Shown: one piece after another, positions 9,360 to 18,037 of the stretch | Numbering within the stretch: the first letter of the stretch is position 1 | How the letters are laid out: each line of letters starts with the position of its first letter | Origin: Gammaproteobacteria bacterium | GTDB taxonomy: Bacteria > Pseudomonadota > Gammaproteobacteria > Enterobacterales > Alteromonadaceae | DNA: 64,000 bases | Assembly (NCBI GenBank): GCA_018825965.1 | Contig: JAHKAA010000016.1 | Coordinates: 62,001 to 126,000, forward strand | Direction: 5' to 3' | Made by a program: the position numbers and the translations under genes | Notes under the pieces: generated by a model | The model's database searches: none | What the model was told of the DNA's origin: nothing | Seen by the model: the letters and a program-made list of their open reading frames with translations, nothing else

Positions 9360-9869
9360 ATGTTAATGATTCAGGTCGCCTCAGCTAATCCGGCCAAAAT
9401 CAAAGCCGTGGCTTCTGCTTTTGCTGAACTATTCCCCGCTGACACTCTGGATGTGCAGGGTGTCGCTGTGCCCAGTGGTGTTGCAGCTCAGCCGATGAGC
9501 AGCGATGAAACCTTATTGGGGGCTATGAACAGAGTGGCTGAATTGGCCAGCTTCAGTGCAGATTTTCGTGTGGCGATAGAAGCAGGTTTAGATGGGGATT
9601 TCACCTTTGCCTGGATGGTGATTGAACACAAGGGCAAATTCGGCAAAGCCCGTTCTGCCAGTTTAATGCTGCCGCCAGTGGCTTTGGCACAACTAAAAGC
9701 AGGTAAAGAGCTGGGGGATGTGATGGATGCCATGTTTGAGCAACACAATATCAAACAAAAAGGCGGCGCTATTGCCCTGCTGACCCATAACACACTCAGC
9801 CGTAGTTCGGTTTATCACCAGGCTTTAATTCTGGCGATGATCCCTTTTTTAAATCCGGAACTGTTTTAA
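9360..9869 (+). CDS. yjjX: Inosine/xanthosine triphosphatase (YjjX family)
   Basis: A 169-residue YjjX-family NTPase, which removes oxidised or deaminated nucleotides such as ITP and XTP from the pool. Family signs are IQVASANPAKIKAVASAF at the N-terminus, GVAAQPMSSDETLLGA, and IEAGLDGDF in the middle. I start at the ATG at 9360, 7 bases after an AGG; a GTG just before it and an ATG at 9366 are alternatives. It is a single gene just after the YebC terminator, slightly shorter than the usual length. Confidence 0.88.
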   Translation: MLMIQVASANPAKIKAVASAFAELFPADTLDVQGVAVPSGVAAQPMSSDETLLGAMNRVAELASFSADFRVAIEAGLDGDFTFAWMVIEHKGKFGKARSASLMLPPVALAQLKAGKELGDVMDAMFEQHNIKQKGGAIALLTHNTLSRSSVYHQALILAMIPFLNPELF

Positions 9870-9934
9870 ATAAGCTTGTCATTCAAAAGCTTCAGACTTA
9901 ATGTAGAGTAAAACACAGCATCAAGGAGAATCGA

Positions 9935-10483
9935 ATGTCTGAATTGCAAGTACTGGCGCTTTGCGGCAGCTTAAGAGCCAAATCGACCAATAAAGCTTTG
10001 GTAGAGTATGCAATAGCCCATGCCCCTGAAGGCATGCAGATTGAGCTGGCGGATTTATCTGAACTGCCATTTTACAATGCCGACCTTACAGCTAAACCTG
10101 CAGCAGTAGAACGCTTGCTGGCTCAGTTTGCCAGGGCGGATGCTTTGCTGCTGGCCTGCCCCGAATACAACTACTCTATTGCACCAGCACTAAAAAACGC
10201 TCTGGATTGGGTTTCCCGTGAACCCAACAATGAATTAATGGCGGGTAAAGTAGCAGCCATTATGGGCTCAGGCGGCGGTATGGGTACGTCCAGGGCTCAG
10301 TATCATTTGCGTCAGGTCTGTGTCTTTTTAGATCTCCATTTGGTGAATAAACCCGAAGTCTTCTGTAATGCTTTTGCCAACACCTTTGATGCAGAAGGTA
10401 AGCTGATCGATGAACGGGTTCAAAGCCTGATAGTGCAGCAGTTGGGTGCTTTGCAAGAGCTGGCATTACGCTTTAAAAACTAA
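9935..10483 (+). CDS. NADPH-dependent FMN reductase family protein
   Basis: A 182-residue flavodoxin-fold reductase. The FMN phosphate loop reads LCGSLRAKSTNKAL, the hallmark ACPEYNYSIAPALKNALDW is complete, and GSGGGMGTSRAQ binds the second phosphate region. Homologues (ChrR, YieF, ArsH-like) reduce quinones, chromate or azo compounds with NAD(P)H. AAGGAG lies 6 bases before the ATG. No partner gene is obvious, and the substrate is not predictable. Confidence 0.93.
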   Translation: MSELQVLALCGSLRAKSTNKALVEYAIAHAPEGMQIELADLSELPFYNADLTAKPAAVERLLAQFARADALLLACPEYNYSIAPALKNALDWVSREPNNELMAGKVAAIMGSGGGMGTSRAQYHLRQVCVFLDLHLVNKPEVFCNAFANTFDAEGKLIDERVQSLIVQQLGALQELALRFKN

Positions 10484-10623
10484 AGACTTAGCAGAAACTT
10501 CCTCTGGTACCAGGCAGATAAAACAACAGAGTTGTGTTCATCTGCTTTCTTTGTCAGAGTAGCAAACAGAATAAGAAATGACCTTTTTATCAAGCCATCA
10601 TTCCAAGTGGCAAGGACCGAAAC

Positions 10624-11646
10624 TTGTTACAGCGCTTAAAAGACAATTTCCACCTGTCGATGATTACTTTGGTTGGCGTGATCGCCAGCTGTACTCTATT
10701 GCCTTATGCTTTATACCGTTTAGCCACAGGAAGTTATTTGGTGGGAATAACGGACTTGCTGATGATAGCTGTCAGTACGGTTTCAGTCTGGATGGCGTGG
10801 CGCACCGGGGATACCGAAAAACCGGGCTTTCTGATGGCGGCCGTATTTTGTTTTGGCGCCGTTTTAGTTTGTATGAAGCTCGGGCAGGACGTGCTGTTCT
10901 GGATTTACCCTTTGATGGTGTTTATCTTCTTTTTAGTAGCCCCCCTTAAAGCTTTACTCTTATTGTTACTCATGGTCAGCGCCATAGTGTCGCTGCATTT
11001 TTCTGATCATTCCCGCATTTTTAATAATGGCTTTCAACTGCTGGCTTTTATCACCACTACCTTCATCACCAGTATTTTTGCTTATATTTTTGCTTATCGC
11101 ACTCATTTACAACGTAAAGAATTGCGACATTTAGCCACAACAGATCCACTGACAGGCGCAGCAACCCGTCATTCTCTGACCGACGAACTGACAGCTGCCA
11201 TAGATCTGTACCAACAAAAAAGTATGGTCAGCGGCTTAATGCTGCTGGACCTGGATCATTTTAAGCGTATCAACGATAACTTTGGCCATCAGTCCGGCGA
11301 TCAAATTCTGAGTCAACTGGTGCCTTTATTAAAACAAATGATCCGCCAACAGGATTCTGTATTCCGTTACGGTGGTGAAGAGTTTGTAGTGCTGATCAAA
11401 GAAATTCAGCTGGCTGATTTACATCGTTTAGCGGAAAAAATCCGGCATGCGGTCTGGCACCAGTTATCTTTGCCTGACGGTTCAGCCCTGACAACTTCTA
11501 TTGGCATTGCCACAGTGCAACAAGCTGCAGACTGGGAAAGTTGGTTGCAACAGGCCGATGTGGCTTTGTATCAGGCCAAACATCAGGGCCGCAATCAGGT
11601 GGTGATAGCTACAGGTCCTGAAGCAAACAAAAAAGATCCGTCTTAG
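10624..11646 (+). CDS. Membrane-bound diguanylate cyclase
   Basis: A 340-residue protein with about six hydrophobic helices in residues 10-160 and a C-terminal GGDEF domain (about 170-330). The catalytic segment reads RYGGEEFVVL, an intact GGEEF, and DLDHFKRINDNFGHQSGD is complete, so the enzyme is probably active and makes cyclic di-GMP. No RxxD inhibitory site sits at the usual place. Translation probably starts at the TTG at 10624, because AAGGA stands 8 bases upstream and no ATG fits. The overlapping ORF in another frame is a shadow. Confidence 0.92.
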   Translation: MLQRLKDNFHLSMITLVGVIASCTLLPYALYRLATGSYLVGITDLLMIAVSTVSVWMAWRTGDTEKPGFLMAAVFCFGAVLVCMKLGQDVLFWIYPLMVFIFFLVAPLKALLLLLLMVSAIVSLHFSDHSRIFNNGFQLLAFITTTFITSIFAYIFAYRTHLQRKELRHLATTDPLTGAATRHSLTDELTAAIDLYQQKSMVSGLMLLDLDHFKRINDNFGHQSGDQILSQLVPLLKQMIRQQDSVFRYGGEEFVVLIKEIQLADLHRLAEKIRHAVWHQLSLPDGSALTTSIGIATVQQAADWESWLQQADVALYQAKHQGRNQVVIATGPEANKKDPS

Positions 11647-11717
11647 ACTTAAGTCGAAGCGCCATTTATTCAGTAATACTTTAAGCTGACTGAATGAATC
11701 CCCTGCAGGTGTGTTTT

Positions 11718-12113
11718 ATGTTGTCTTTTATCATCAGCCGTTTTTTTGCTTTTCAAATTCTGGTGCTGCTGGCTCTGGCTTTAGCCAACTACTTTTCAGC
11801 CATTAAATTTGGATTTATTCAGGATGTTGTGTTGTTGCCAGCGCTGACTGTGTATCTGGTCTATCAGTACTCTAAACAACAAAAGGCTTTTTTAACTCAG
11901 GCGCAAAGCCATAAAGTGATTTATGCGCTGATTTTAAGTGATGCGCTCATACAGGCAGTGCTGATCTTCAGCAGTCCTCAAGGTTTTATTGCATCAGAAC
12001 ATGTTGTAAATGCCGCTTTAACTTATGCTGCCGTGATGCTGTTCCATAGCCTGATGATTTATTTTGCTGTGGCATACAGCAAAAACTTATTTGAAAAACG
12101 CCAGGCCGTCTGA
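11718..12113 (+). CDS. Small integral membrane protein of unknown function
   Basis: A 131-residue protein made almost entirely of four hydrophobic segments (about 3-22, 30-45, 67-85 and 98-118) with a basic C-terminus. AGGT 7 bases before the ATG at 11718 favours this start over the ATG at 11694. I do not recognise a family. It lies 71 bases after the diguanylate cyclase gene on the same strand and is convergent with the next gene. Confidence 0.68.
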   Translation: MLSFIISRFFAFQILVLLALALANYFSAIKFGFIQDVVLLPALTVYLVYQYSKQQKAFLTQAQSHKVIYALILSDALIQAVLIFSSPQGFIASEHVVNAALTYAAVMLFHSLMIYFAVAYSKNLFEKRQAV

Positions 12114-12122
12114 CCAGAAGCG

Positions 12123-12704
12123 TCAGCCACCACAGTGCTGGCGTTCACATGGAATACCATCGTTATCGCCGTCAATCATCACATCAGGGCAGTTTTTTAA
12201 ATAGAATTTAGCCTCGTCACAAGACAACATGTCAGAACAATAGTGCTTAGCTTCACATTGAAAGTGCTGCCCGTACCGGGCTTGTTTAACGCTCGACACT
12301 GGCTCATCTGACAAAGCCATCTCTGCTGGTTCTGTGATCACAGGTAAAACCGGGGCAGCATGTGCACTAAACAAATACAAAGACTGATAACCCAGCCAGG
12401 CCAGAATAGTCACAGTCACCACTACCGATAATAACTGCTGAAATGGCAAAGTGGAGAGCCTTGGCTTTTGTACTGCAGGTGCAGGCGCAAAACGCTGTCC
12501 CGCTTTGTAAGCAGAAACCGCCAGGGCTTTACCTTCTGAATCGACTTCAATCTGAAAAAAGATCAGATCGCCATTGTTGAGTTGATCGGGTTTCTTACGA
12601 AAGCCGCTGCTACAGATCCGAATATCAGGGCCAGCCTTGTGCTGCTGCAAAAAACCAGTCCCTTTAGCGCTATCCCAATCTTTTAACTTTCCCTGATGTA
12701 ACAT
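12123..12704 (-). CDS. Cold-shock-like domain / membrane helix / Excalibur domain protein
   Basis: A 193-residue three-part protein. Residues 1-65 resemble a cold-shock nucleic-acid-binding fold (GKLKDWDSAKGTGFL, then NGDLIFFQIEVD). Residues about 90-115 form one membrane helix (LLSVVVTVTILAWLGYQSLYLF). The last 40 residues carry an Excalibur-type calcium site, DGDNDGIPCE, with flanking cysteines. Related proteins pair a cold-shock domain with DUF1294 or Excalibur modules. By topology the cold-shock part is cytoplasmic and the calcium site periplasmic. I start at the ATG at 12704, preceded by AGGA. The role is unknown; a link between RNA binding and an envelope calcium signal is only inference. 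Confidence 0.78.
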   Translation of the reverse strand: MLHQGKLKDWDSAKGTGFLQQHKAGPDIRICSSGFRKKPDQLNNGDLIFFQIEVDSEGKALAVSAYKAGQRFAPAPAVQKPRLSTLPFQQLLSVVVTVTILAWLGYQSLYLFSAHAAPVLPVITEPAEMALSDEPVSSVKQARYGQHFQCEAKHYCSDMLSCDEAKFYLKNCPDVMIDGDNDGIPCERQHCGG

Positions 12705-12775
12705 ATCAACGTCCTGTTGTTGCTGTTTTAAAAACACCTTATTTAACCTAAATCGCTTTTCTTTTACAAGCATAA

Positions 12776-12807
12776 AAAAGGGCCGTCTATCTCAAAGCGG
12801 CCCTTTT
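12776..12807 (-). terminator. Rho-independent terminator of ahpF
   Basis: AAAAGGGCCG and CGGCCCTTTT form a 10-bp stem around a 12-base loop. Read on the minus strand it is followed by TTTATG. It lies 16 bases after the ahpF stop codon. Confidence 0.88.
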
Positions 12808-12822
12808 AAGCAAAATAAACTC

Positions 12823-14367
12823 TTAGTTACGGATCAAGTAGTCAAAAGCACCTAAAGCCGCTGTTGCACCACTGCCCATCGCAATAATAATTTGTTTGAA
12901 GGGTGTGTTCGTCGCGTCACCTGCCGCAAACACGCCTTTGAGTGACGTCTGGCCATGGCTGTCGACTATGATTTCACCCCGTGGTGTTAATTCCACAGCA
13001 CCACGTAACCACTCAGTATTTGGCACTAAACCAATTTGTACAAAGATACCGGCCAGTTCCACTGTTTTGCTTTCGCCATTGGTGCGGTCTGTGTACTGCA
13101 AGCCAACAACTCTCTGACCATCGCCCAGCACTTCTGTGGTTTGTGCCTGAGTGATAATAGTAATGTTGCCCATAGACTGCGCTTTTTTAATCAGCACTGC
13201 ATCTGCACGCAAGGTGCTGTCAAATTCCAGCACAGTCACATGCTGCACTATGCCAGCTAAGTCAATCGCCGCTTCAATACCTGAGTTACCGCCACCTATG
13301 ACTGCGACTTTTTTGCCTTTAAATAAAGGACCATCACAGTGTGGGCAGTAAGCAACACCTTTACCGCGGTATTCTTTTTCACCTGGCACATTCATCTCTC
13401 TCCAGCGTGCACCAGGGGATAAGACGATGCTTTTGCTTTTCAGCACAGCGCCGTTTTCAAGCGTGATTTCAAACAAGTCGTTTTTGCTCAGCTTCACTGC
13501 TTTTTGGCTATTCATAATGTCCACTTCGTAATGACGAACGTGAGACTCTAAATTAGCCACCAGTTTTGGACCTTCAGTTTCTTTGACAGAAATAAAGTTC
13601 TCAATGCCGACAGTGTCTGCCACCTGGCCGCCAAAACGCTCAGCAACAATACCAGTGTTCAGGCCTTTACGGGCTGCATAAATAGCAGCTGCAGAACCAG
13701 CCGGGCCACCACCCACAATCAGCATGTCGAAGTTATCTTTGGTTTTCAACGCTTCAGCCTGACGAGCTGCAGCAGCGCTGTCGACTTTGTTCAGAATATT
13801 GGTCAGGGTAATAGCGCCCTGAGAGAACTGCTGACCATTTAAATAGACTGTTGGTACAGCCATGATATTACGTTTGCTGACTTCATCAGGGAATACAGCA
13901 CCGTCAATCATGGTGGTTTTAATATGTGGGTTTACCGCTGCCATTAAATTCAGCGCCTGCACTACTTCAGGGCAGGTCTGACAGCTTAAGGATACAAAAA
14001 CTTCAAAGTTAAATTCACCCTGCAAAGCAGCAATTTGCTCCAGTACAGCAGCTTCTTCTTTAATGCTGTGGCCGCCTGAATGCAACAAAGCCAGCACCAA
14101 AGAGGTAAACTCGTGGCCCATAGGCACACCAGCAAAACGAATTTGAGTGTTCTTCGCAGTAGAGCGCACCAGCATAGATGGCTTTAATACTGCAGGGTCT
14201 GTCTCATCTTTTACATGGATCAGCGAACTTAAACCGGCGATATCTTCAGCCAGACTCTTTAACTCGGCTGCTTTATCGCTGCCGTCTAACGCAACTACCA
14301 GCTCCACCGGGCTTTTCAGGTTTTGCAAATAGGTTTTTAATTGGTTCTTTAAATTGGTATCTAACAT
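12823..14367 (-). CDS. ahpF: Alkyl hydroperoxide reductase subunit F
   Basis: A 514-residue flavoprotein disulfide reductase that passes electrons from NAD(P)H to AhpC. The N-terminal double-thioredoxin domain has CQTCP at about 128 (E. coli CHNCP). The FAD loop is [18 protein letters not shown], the second redox pair CPHCDGP sits near 340, and [14 protein letters not shown] FAD contacts are near the C-terminus ([10 protein letters not shown]). The start at 14367 is set by AAAGGGG 6 bases upstream and the family N-terminus. It lies 165 bases after ahpC on the same strand, with a hairpin between them. Confidence 0.97.
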   Translation of the reverse strand: MLDTNLKNQLKTYLQNLKSPVELVVALDGSDKAAELKSLAEDIAGLSSLIHVKDETDPAVLKPSMLVRSTAKNTQIRFAGVPMGHEFTSLVLALLHSGGHSIKEEAAVLEQIAALQGEFNFEVFVSLSCQTCPEVVQALNLMAAVNPHIKTTMIDGAVFPDEVSKRNIMAVPTVYLNGQQFSQGAITLTNILNKVDSAAAARQAEALKTKDNFDMLIVGGGPAGSAAAIYAARKGLNTGIVAERFGGQVADTVGIENFISVKETEGPKLVANLESHVRHYEVDIMNSQKAVKLSKNDLFEITLENGAVLKSKSIVLSPGARWREMNVPGEKEYRGKGVAYCPHCDGPLFKGKKVAVIGGGNSGIEAAIDLAGIVQHVTVLEFDSTLRADAVLIKKAQSMGNITIITQAQTTEVLGDGQRVVGLQYTDRTNGESKTVELAGIFVQIGLVPNTEWLRGAVELTPRGEIIVDSHGQTSLKGVFAAGDATNTPFKQIIIAMGSGATAALGAFDYLIRN

Positions 14368-14494
14368 ATTTGGCCCCTTTCTTATTGCCACAGTCACGGC
14401 CACCTTCAGGTGGATTGCCACTGCCCTTTTGGACAAAGCTTCGCCGTACCAGTAAATTCTGGTGAGCAAAACTCACAAATTATTCATTTTAAAG

Positions 14495-14516
14495 GAGGGC
14501 TGAGAACTCAGCCCTC
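14495..14516 (-). terminator. Hairpin between ahpC and ahpF
   Basis: GAGGGCTGAG and CTCAGCCCTC form a 10-bp inverted repeat 16 bases after the ahpC stop codon. On the minus strand it is followed by CTTTAAAAT, a weak T run. It probably ends most ahpC transcripts or protects the ahpC mRNA, letting a fraction continue into ahpF. That would give the usual excess of AhpC over AhpF. Confidence 0.7.
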
Positions 14517-14532
14517 TTAGTCTGGATCAGAC

Positions 14533-15099
14533 TTAGATTTTACCAACCAGGTCTAAAGATGGAGCTAAAGTCGCTTCACCCGGAGTCCATTTAGCTGGAC
14601 ATACTTCACCGTCGTGGTTTGCTACGTATTGTGCAGCCTGAACTTTACGGAACAGTTCTGCAGCGCTACGGCCGATACCTAAGTCGTGAATTTCAGCAAC
14701 TTTGATTTCGCCTTGTGGGTTGATGACGAAAGTACCACGTAAAGCTAAACCTTCTTCCTCGATCATCACACCGAAGTTACGGGTGATAGTGCCTGTTGGG
14801 TCACCGATCATTGGGTAGTTGATTTTTTTGATAGTTTCAGAAGCATCGTGCCACGCTTTGTGAGTGAAATGCGTGTCAGTAGATACTGAATAAACTTCAA
14901 CACCGATTTCCTGGAACTTAGGGTAGAAATCAGCCAGGTCGCCTAATTCAGTTGGGCAAACGAAAGTGAAGTCAGCTGGGTAGAACACTACTACTGACCA
15001 TTTGCCAGCCAGATCCTGTTCAGTCACTGGAACAAATTTACCGTGATGGAAGGCAGTCGCTTTGAATGGCTTGATGGTGCTGTTGATAATTGAAGACAT
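14533..15099 (-). CDS. ahpC: Alkyl hydroperoxide reductase subunit C (peroxiredoxin)
   Basis: A 188-residue typical two-cysteine peroxiredoxin, the same size as E. coli AhpC. The peroxidatic Cys lies in DFTFVCPTE at about 47 and the resolving Cys in GEVCPAKW at about 165. It reduces hydrogen peroxide and organic peroxides in the cytosol and is recycled by AhpF. The start at 15099 matches the family N-terminus [12 protein letters not shown]. The 244-base gap upstream is AT-rich and shared with a divergent gene. OxyR control is usual, but I could not align a convincing four-block OxyR site there. Confidence 0.98.
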   Translation of the reverse strand: MSSIINSTIKPFKATAFHHGKFVPVTEQDLAGKWSVVVFYPADFTFVCPTELGDLADFYPKFQEIGVEVYSVSTDTHFTHKAWHDASETIKKINYPMIGDPTGTITRNFGVMIEEEGLALRGTFVINPQGEIKVAEIHDLGIGRSAAELFRKVQAAQYVANHDGEVCPAKWTPGEATLAPSLDLVGKI

Positions 15100-15343
15100 T
15101 GTCTTACTCCATGTTGGTTGGTTACTAAAATTGAACTCGCTTCGATGGAACAAAGAATAACTGCTCCGAACGATTTGAGATAACGAAATAAATCTATATA
15201 GCTAATCTGTTTTTACGATTGAAAAACTGAACTATTTATCTGTTTTTCCACTTTATTCTAAAGTGCCTTTATGACAACACTAAAAAACAGGGTTCTGAAC
15301 TGCAATCTATCTTTGCTGATGAAAGTCACAAAAAGGGCAAAGA

Positions 15344-16009
15344 ATGACTATGCTCACTAAGTCAGGTTTAAAGTGGGGGCATAAATTGAAACTTCAAGCA
15401 GCTAAAGCCCTGGCAGGCTGTGTTTTTTTAGTGCTGGCCCCTGCTGTGATTGCAGATACTCCTGCAGTGTATCGCTACCAGCAAGCCAATGGCGTCACCG
15501 CCTTTTCCGACAGAGCCCCCACAAACCGGCCTTATATCAAAGTTCGTTTTGATTGTTTTGCCTGCAACCTGAAAAGCACAGTGAACTGGCACAATACCCC
15601 CCTGTTTTTAAAGCAGTATCAGCGGGAAATAGCAACCGCAGCTTCGCATCATCAGCTAGACCCTGCGCTGCTAAGAGCCATCATTCACGCCGAATCCGCT
15701 TTTAATCCCAAAGCTTTATCCAAAAGTGGTGCAGCAGGTTTAATGCAACTGATGCCGGACACAGCCACAGAAGTAGGTGTGAAAGATGTCTGGCATCAAC
15801 AGCAGAATATTCAGGGCGGAGCTTCTTACCTGGCGTTTTTACTGAAACGTTATAAAGGCGATCTCAAACTAGCCACAGCAGCCTACAATGCAGGGCCAGG
15901 TGCTGTGGATAAACATCAGGGCATTCCACCTTATGCTGAAACCCAAACTTATGTAGAGCGGGTTCAACTCTTATTTTCACGTTATCAAAATGCCATATAC
16001 AGTTCCTGA
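15344..16009 (+). CDS. Lytic transglycosylase (SLT domain) with DUF4124-like N-terminus
   Basis: A 221-residue exported protein. After a signal segment (about 15-38, ending VIADT), residues 40-65 look like DUF4124 (VYRYQQANGVTAFSD). The C-terminal SLT domain has the catalytic Glu in IIHAESAFNP, then SGAAGLMQLMPDTA and ATAAYNAGPGAV. It should cleave the glycan strand of murein in the periplasm with formation of 1,6-anhydro ends. It is divergent from ahpC. AAAAGGG precedes the ATG. Confidence 0.93.
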   Translation: MTMLTKSGLKWGHKLKLQAAKALAGCVFLVLAPAVIADTPAVYRYQQANGVTAFSDRAPTNRPYIKVRFDCFACNLKSTVNWHNTPLFLKQYQREIATAASHHQLDPALLRAIIHAESAFNPKALSKSGAAGLMQLMPDTATEVGVKDVWHQQQNIQGGASYLAFLLKRYKGDLKLATAAYNAGPGAVDKHQGIPPYAETQTYVERVQLLFSRYQNAIYSS

Positions 16010-16145
16010 AACATTTAAAAGCAAAGAGTAACAAATTATAAGCACTTGTTTTTAAAAGACTTTAACAAGCACCTTTCTTTTGCAATTCATAAGCACAACA
16101 GGCAGACTAACAACACTATGAAGGAGCTGGTTTAAAGGACCTGTT

Positions 16146-16910
16146 ATGAAAAAATTGATTGCTGTCTGTATTCCCACCTTAGTGCTCAGTGCCTGCGTGA
16201 TCCACGTAGGTCATAGCTCTGCAGCTGAAGACCTGAAACACCAACAACGTCAGTTGCAGTTAAGTGCTGCAGGTTTGAGCGGGTTAAAAGCTGAAACTGA
16301 AGCGGGCAACCTGAAAATTGTCGGAGTCAAAGGGGCCAGTCAGATTGAAGTGACCGCTGATATTTATTCCAGCGAAGACAGACCTTTTACTTTATCACTG
16401 GAAAAACAAGGCTCGGCCGCAGTACTTAAAGCTGTCGGCAGCTCTTGCATCGGTATTTGCACTGGTTCCTCTGCTTATGCAGATCTGGTTGTTAAAATGC
16501 CAGCCGAACTGGCGTTGACACTGGAGGACGGTTCAGGTGACATCCATATCGAAGGCTTAAACTCTGATCTGGTGATTGAAGATGGCTCGGGCAATTTAAC
16601 AGTGCAAGGTGGCAATAATCTGGTGCTGGAAGATGGCTCAGGCAATATCAGCCTGACTCAACTCAGTGGCAATCTGACTGTCGAAGATGGCTCAGGTGAT
16701 TTGTTTATTCAGCAGGTTGCAGGCACTGTACTGGTGGAAGATGGTTCTGGTGATATAGATATTCAGCAAGTCAAAGCCATGGTCAGTGTTAGTGATGGTT
16801 CAGGTGATATCCGCGTGCAACAGGCAGGTGGTTTTACCTTGCTTGAGGATGGTTCAGGCGAACTGAAAATTGATCAGATCAACGGCCCTGTCAGTTTAAA
16901 TAAAGACTAA
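16146..16910 (+). CDS. Lipoprotein with seven EDGSG repeats (DUF4097-like)
   Basis: A 254-residue lipoprotein (lipobox LSAC). Residues about 45-125 resemble the adhesin-like DUF4097 region. From about residue 127 the chain is seven tandem repeats beginning EDGSG(D/N/E), each 17-18 residues, alternating with beta-strand pairs such as DIHIEG and NLTVQG. Such a pattern folds as a right-handed beta-solenoid, and the regular Asp-Gly-Ser-Gly turns could bind calcium. One repeat has SDGSG in place of EDGSG. It sits alone between the transglycosylase gene and a convergent membrane-protein gene. Function unknown. Confidence 0.82.
   Translation: MKKLIAVCIPTLVLSACVIHVGHSSAAEDLKHQQRQLQLSAAGLSGLKAETEAGNLKIVGVKGASQIEVTADIYSSEDRPFTLSLEKQGSAAVLKAVGSSCIGICTGSSAYADLVVKMPAELALTLEDGSGDIHIEGLNSDLVIEDGSGNLTVQGGNNLVLEDGSGNISLTQLSGNLTVEDGSGDLFIQQVAGTVLVEDGSGDIDIQQVKAMVSVSDGSGDIRVQQAGGFTLLEDGSGELKIDQINGPVSLNKD
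16524..16898 (+). repeat. Seven in-frame coding repeats, period 54 bp (one 51 bp)
   Basis: The codon pair for Glu-Asp (or Ser-Asp) that opens each repeat occurs at 16524, 16578, 16629, 16683, 16737, 16791 and 16845. The steps are 54 bases except one of 51. DNA copies have diverged at third positions while the EDGSG core is kept, which points to selection on the protein. Confidence 0.85.
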
Positions 16911-16933
16911 TCCGCACTCGTATCCAAACAAGC

Positions 16934-16959
16934 AGGTCAGAGTTTAACTCTGACCTTTG
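16934..16959. terminator. Bidirectional terminator overlapping the YjdF stop codon
   Basis: AGGTCAGAGTT and AACTCTGACCT form an 11-bp inverted repeat. The TAA of the minus-strand membrane-protein gene lies at its centre. TTTGT follows on the plus strand, so it can end the EDGSG lipoprotein transcript. Confidence 0.72.
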
Positions 16960-17564
16960 TCCGCGGCAGCACGCAGTTGCCTTAGCTGTTTATCATGTAA
17001 ATTCTTCAGCATAAACCAGCCCAGCACAGCCCCCATTAAGGCCCACAGCATATCGGATTGGGTATCCCAGATATAACCCTGAGTGCCCAAAAAGGCTTCA
17101 GCATCTTCACCTGTAGCTAAGGCAACCCACCATTCAATGAGCTCGTAAAAAGCGCTAAAAGCTAAACAAAAACAAATACTAAAAAAACATTGCCAGCTTT
17201 GACCAAAAATTAAACCTTTACGCAGAATAATTTCACGGCAAATAATCACAGGTATAAAGCCCTGAGCTAAATGCCCGACTTTATCGTAGTTGTTCCGCTC
17301 ACCGCCCGTCCAATCACGGATCCAATCAAACAATGGCACTTCGGCATAAGTGTAATGGCCGCCGACCATCAAAATCACTGAATGCAGCAAAATTAAGCCA
17401 TAAAGCAAAGGAGTCAGTGGAAAACGGCTTTTAGTAACAGCCAGCACCACCAGACCAATGAAAGCGGGTAAAACTTCCAGAAACCAGGTGAACTGGTCTT
17501 TTGGATCTATGCCTGACCATATCAGTACCACAAAAAATACAGCTAACCATACGCCTTGTTTCAT
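16944..17564 (-). CDS. DUF2238 (YjdF) inner-membrane protein
   Basis: A 206-residue membrane protein with about six hydrophobic helices. The signature stretch NNYDKVGHLAQGFIP, then AFYELIEWW and YIWDTQSDMLWALMGA, identify the DUF2238/YjdF family. Conserved His, Glu and Asp inside membrane segments suggest metal or proton chemistry, but no activity is established. Its stop codon is inside the terminator hairpin it shares with the convergent gene. Length is normal for the family. Confidence 0.9.
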   Translation of the reverse strand: MKQGVWLAVFFVVLIWSGIDPKDQFTWFLEVLPAFIGLVVLAVTKSRFPLTPLLYGLILLHSVILMVGGHYTYAEVPLFDWIRDWTGGERNNYDKVGHLAQGFIPVIICREIILRKGLIFGQSWQCFFSICFCLAFSAFYELIEWWVALATGEDAEAFLGTQGYIWDTQSDMLWALMGAVLGWFMLKNLHDKQLRQLRAAADKGQS

Positions 17565-18037
17565 GCCGATATTACCTTTCCTTGCTCAGTTAACGCTATC
17601 AAAGCAATAAAACAACGGAAACACAAGCCTGAGCACCGCAATTCAGCAGCCTGAATATCCACCTATCCCCTTAACTCACCGTTGGTCACTTTTTCCCTCA
17701 CAAACGCAGTTTTGTGCGACACACTTGCATCAATTCGCTCACTGGTACCGGCATGATGGAAAATATCAAACAACGATTCAAAGGCTTTCTGCTTAGTTTT
17801 ATCTGCCTGAGTTGTATTCTGGGCATGGGCCCTTATCTGACATTACAAACAGCACCAGCTTTGGGCACTTTACTGACCATGCTGCCCTGACGCCCGGCTG
17901 TGTTTCTTCGCTGCGGTAAAACATTCCCGTCGCTATAATTTCGATTGTGATGCTGAACAGTAGCTTCACTGCCGGATCGTAAATTCCGATTTGAGTTCTT
18001 ACTTAGCCGGACCAGAGAGCAAGGGCGCTGACCCGGT
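17565..18037. other. 473-base gap with little recognisable content
   Basis: Beyond one possible 45-codon ORF (17753-17890) the gap has a TATAAT at 17934-17939 with no good -35 partner. I see no terminator, repeat or tRNA-like fold. It separates two minus-strand genes, so it should hold the promoter of the YjdF gene near its left end. Confidence 0.4.
17753..17890 (+). CDS. Possible small membrane protein (45 residues)
   Basis: An ORF of 46 codons opens with two ATG codons. It encodes a basic N-terminus (MMENIKQRFKG), one hydrophobic segment (FLLSFICLSCILGMG) and a short tail ending TMLP. This is the pattern of single-pass small membrane proteins. The ribosome site is poor (GGTACCGG), and there is no homologue I can name. 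It may be real or a chance ORF. Confidence 0.3.
   Translation: MMENIKQRFKGFLLSFICLSCILGMGPYLTLQTAPALGTLLTMLP

Noticed and set aside
10578..10949. 123-codon ORF overlapping the diguanylate cyclase
   Set aside because: It runs in another frame of a well-supported GGDEF membrane protein and has no protein-like pattern of its own.
15100..15343. OxyR site upstream of ahpC
   Set aside because: I tried to fit the four ATAG/CTAT blocks at 7-base spacing to the AT-rich gap on both strands; no alignment matched more than about half the positions.
17934..17939. Promoter TATAAT in the 17.6-18.0 kb gap
   Set aside because: There is no -35 partner at 16-18 bases and no gene on the plus strand downstream.
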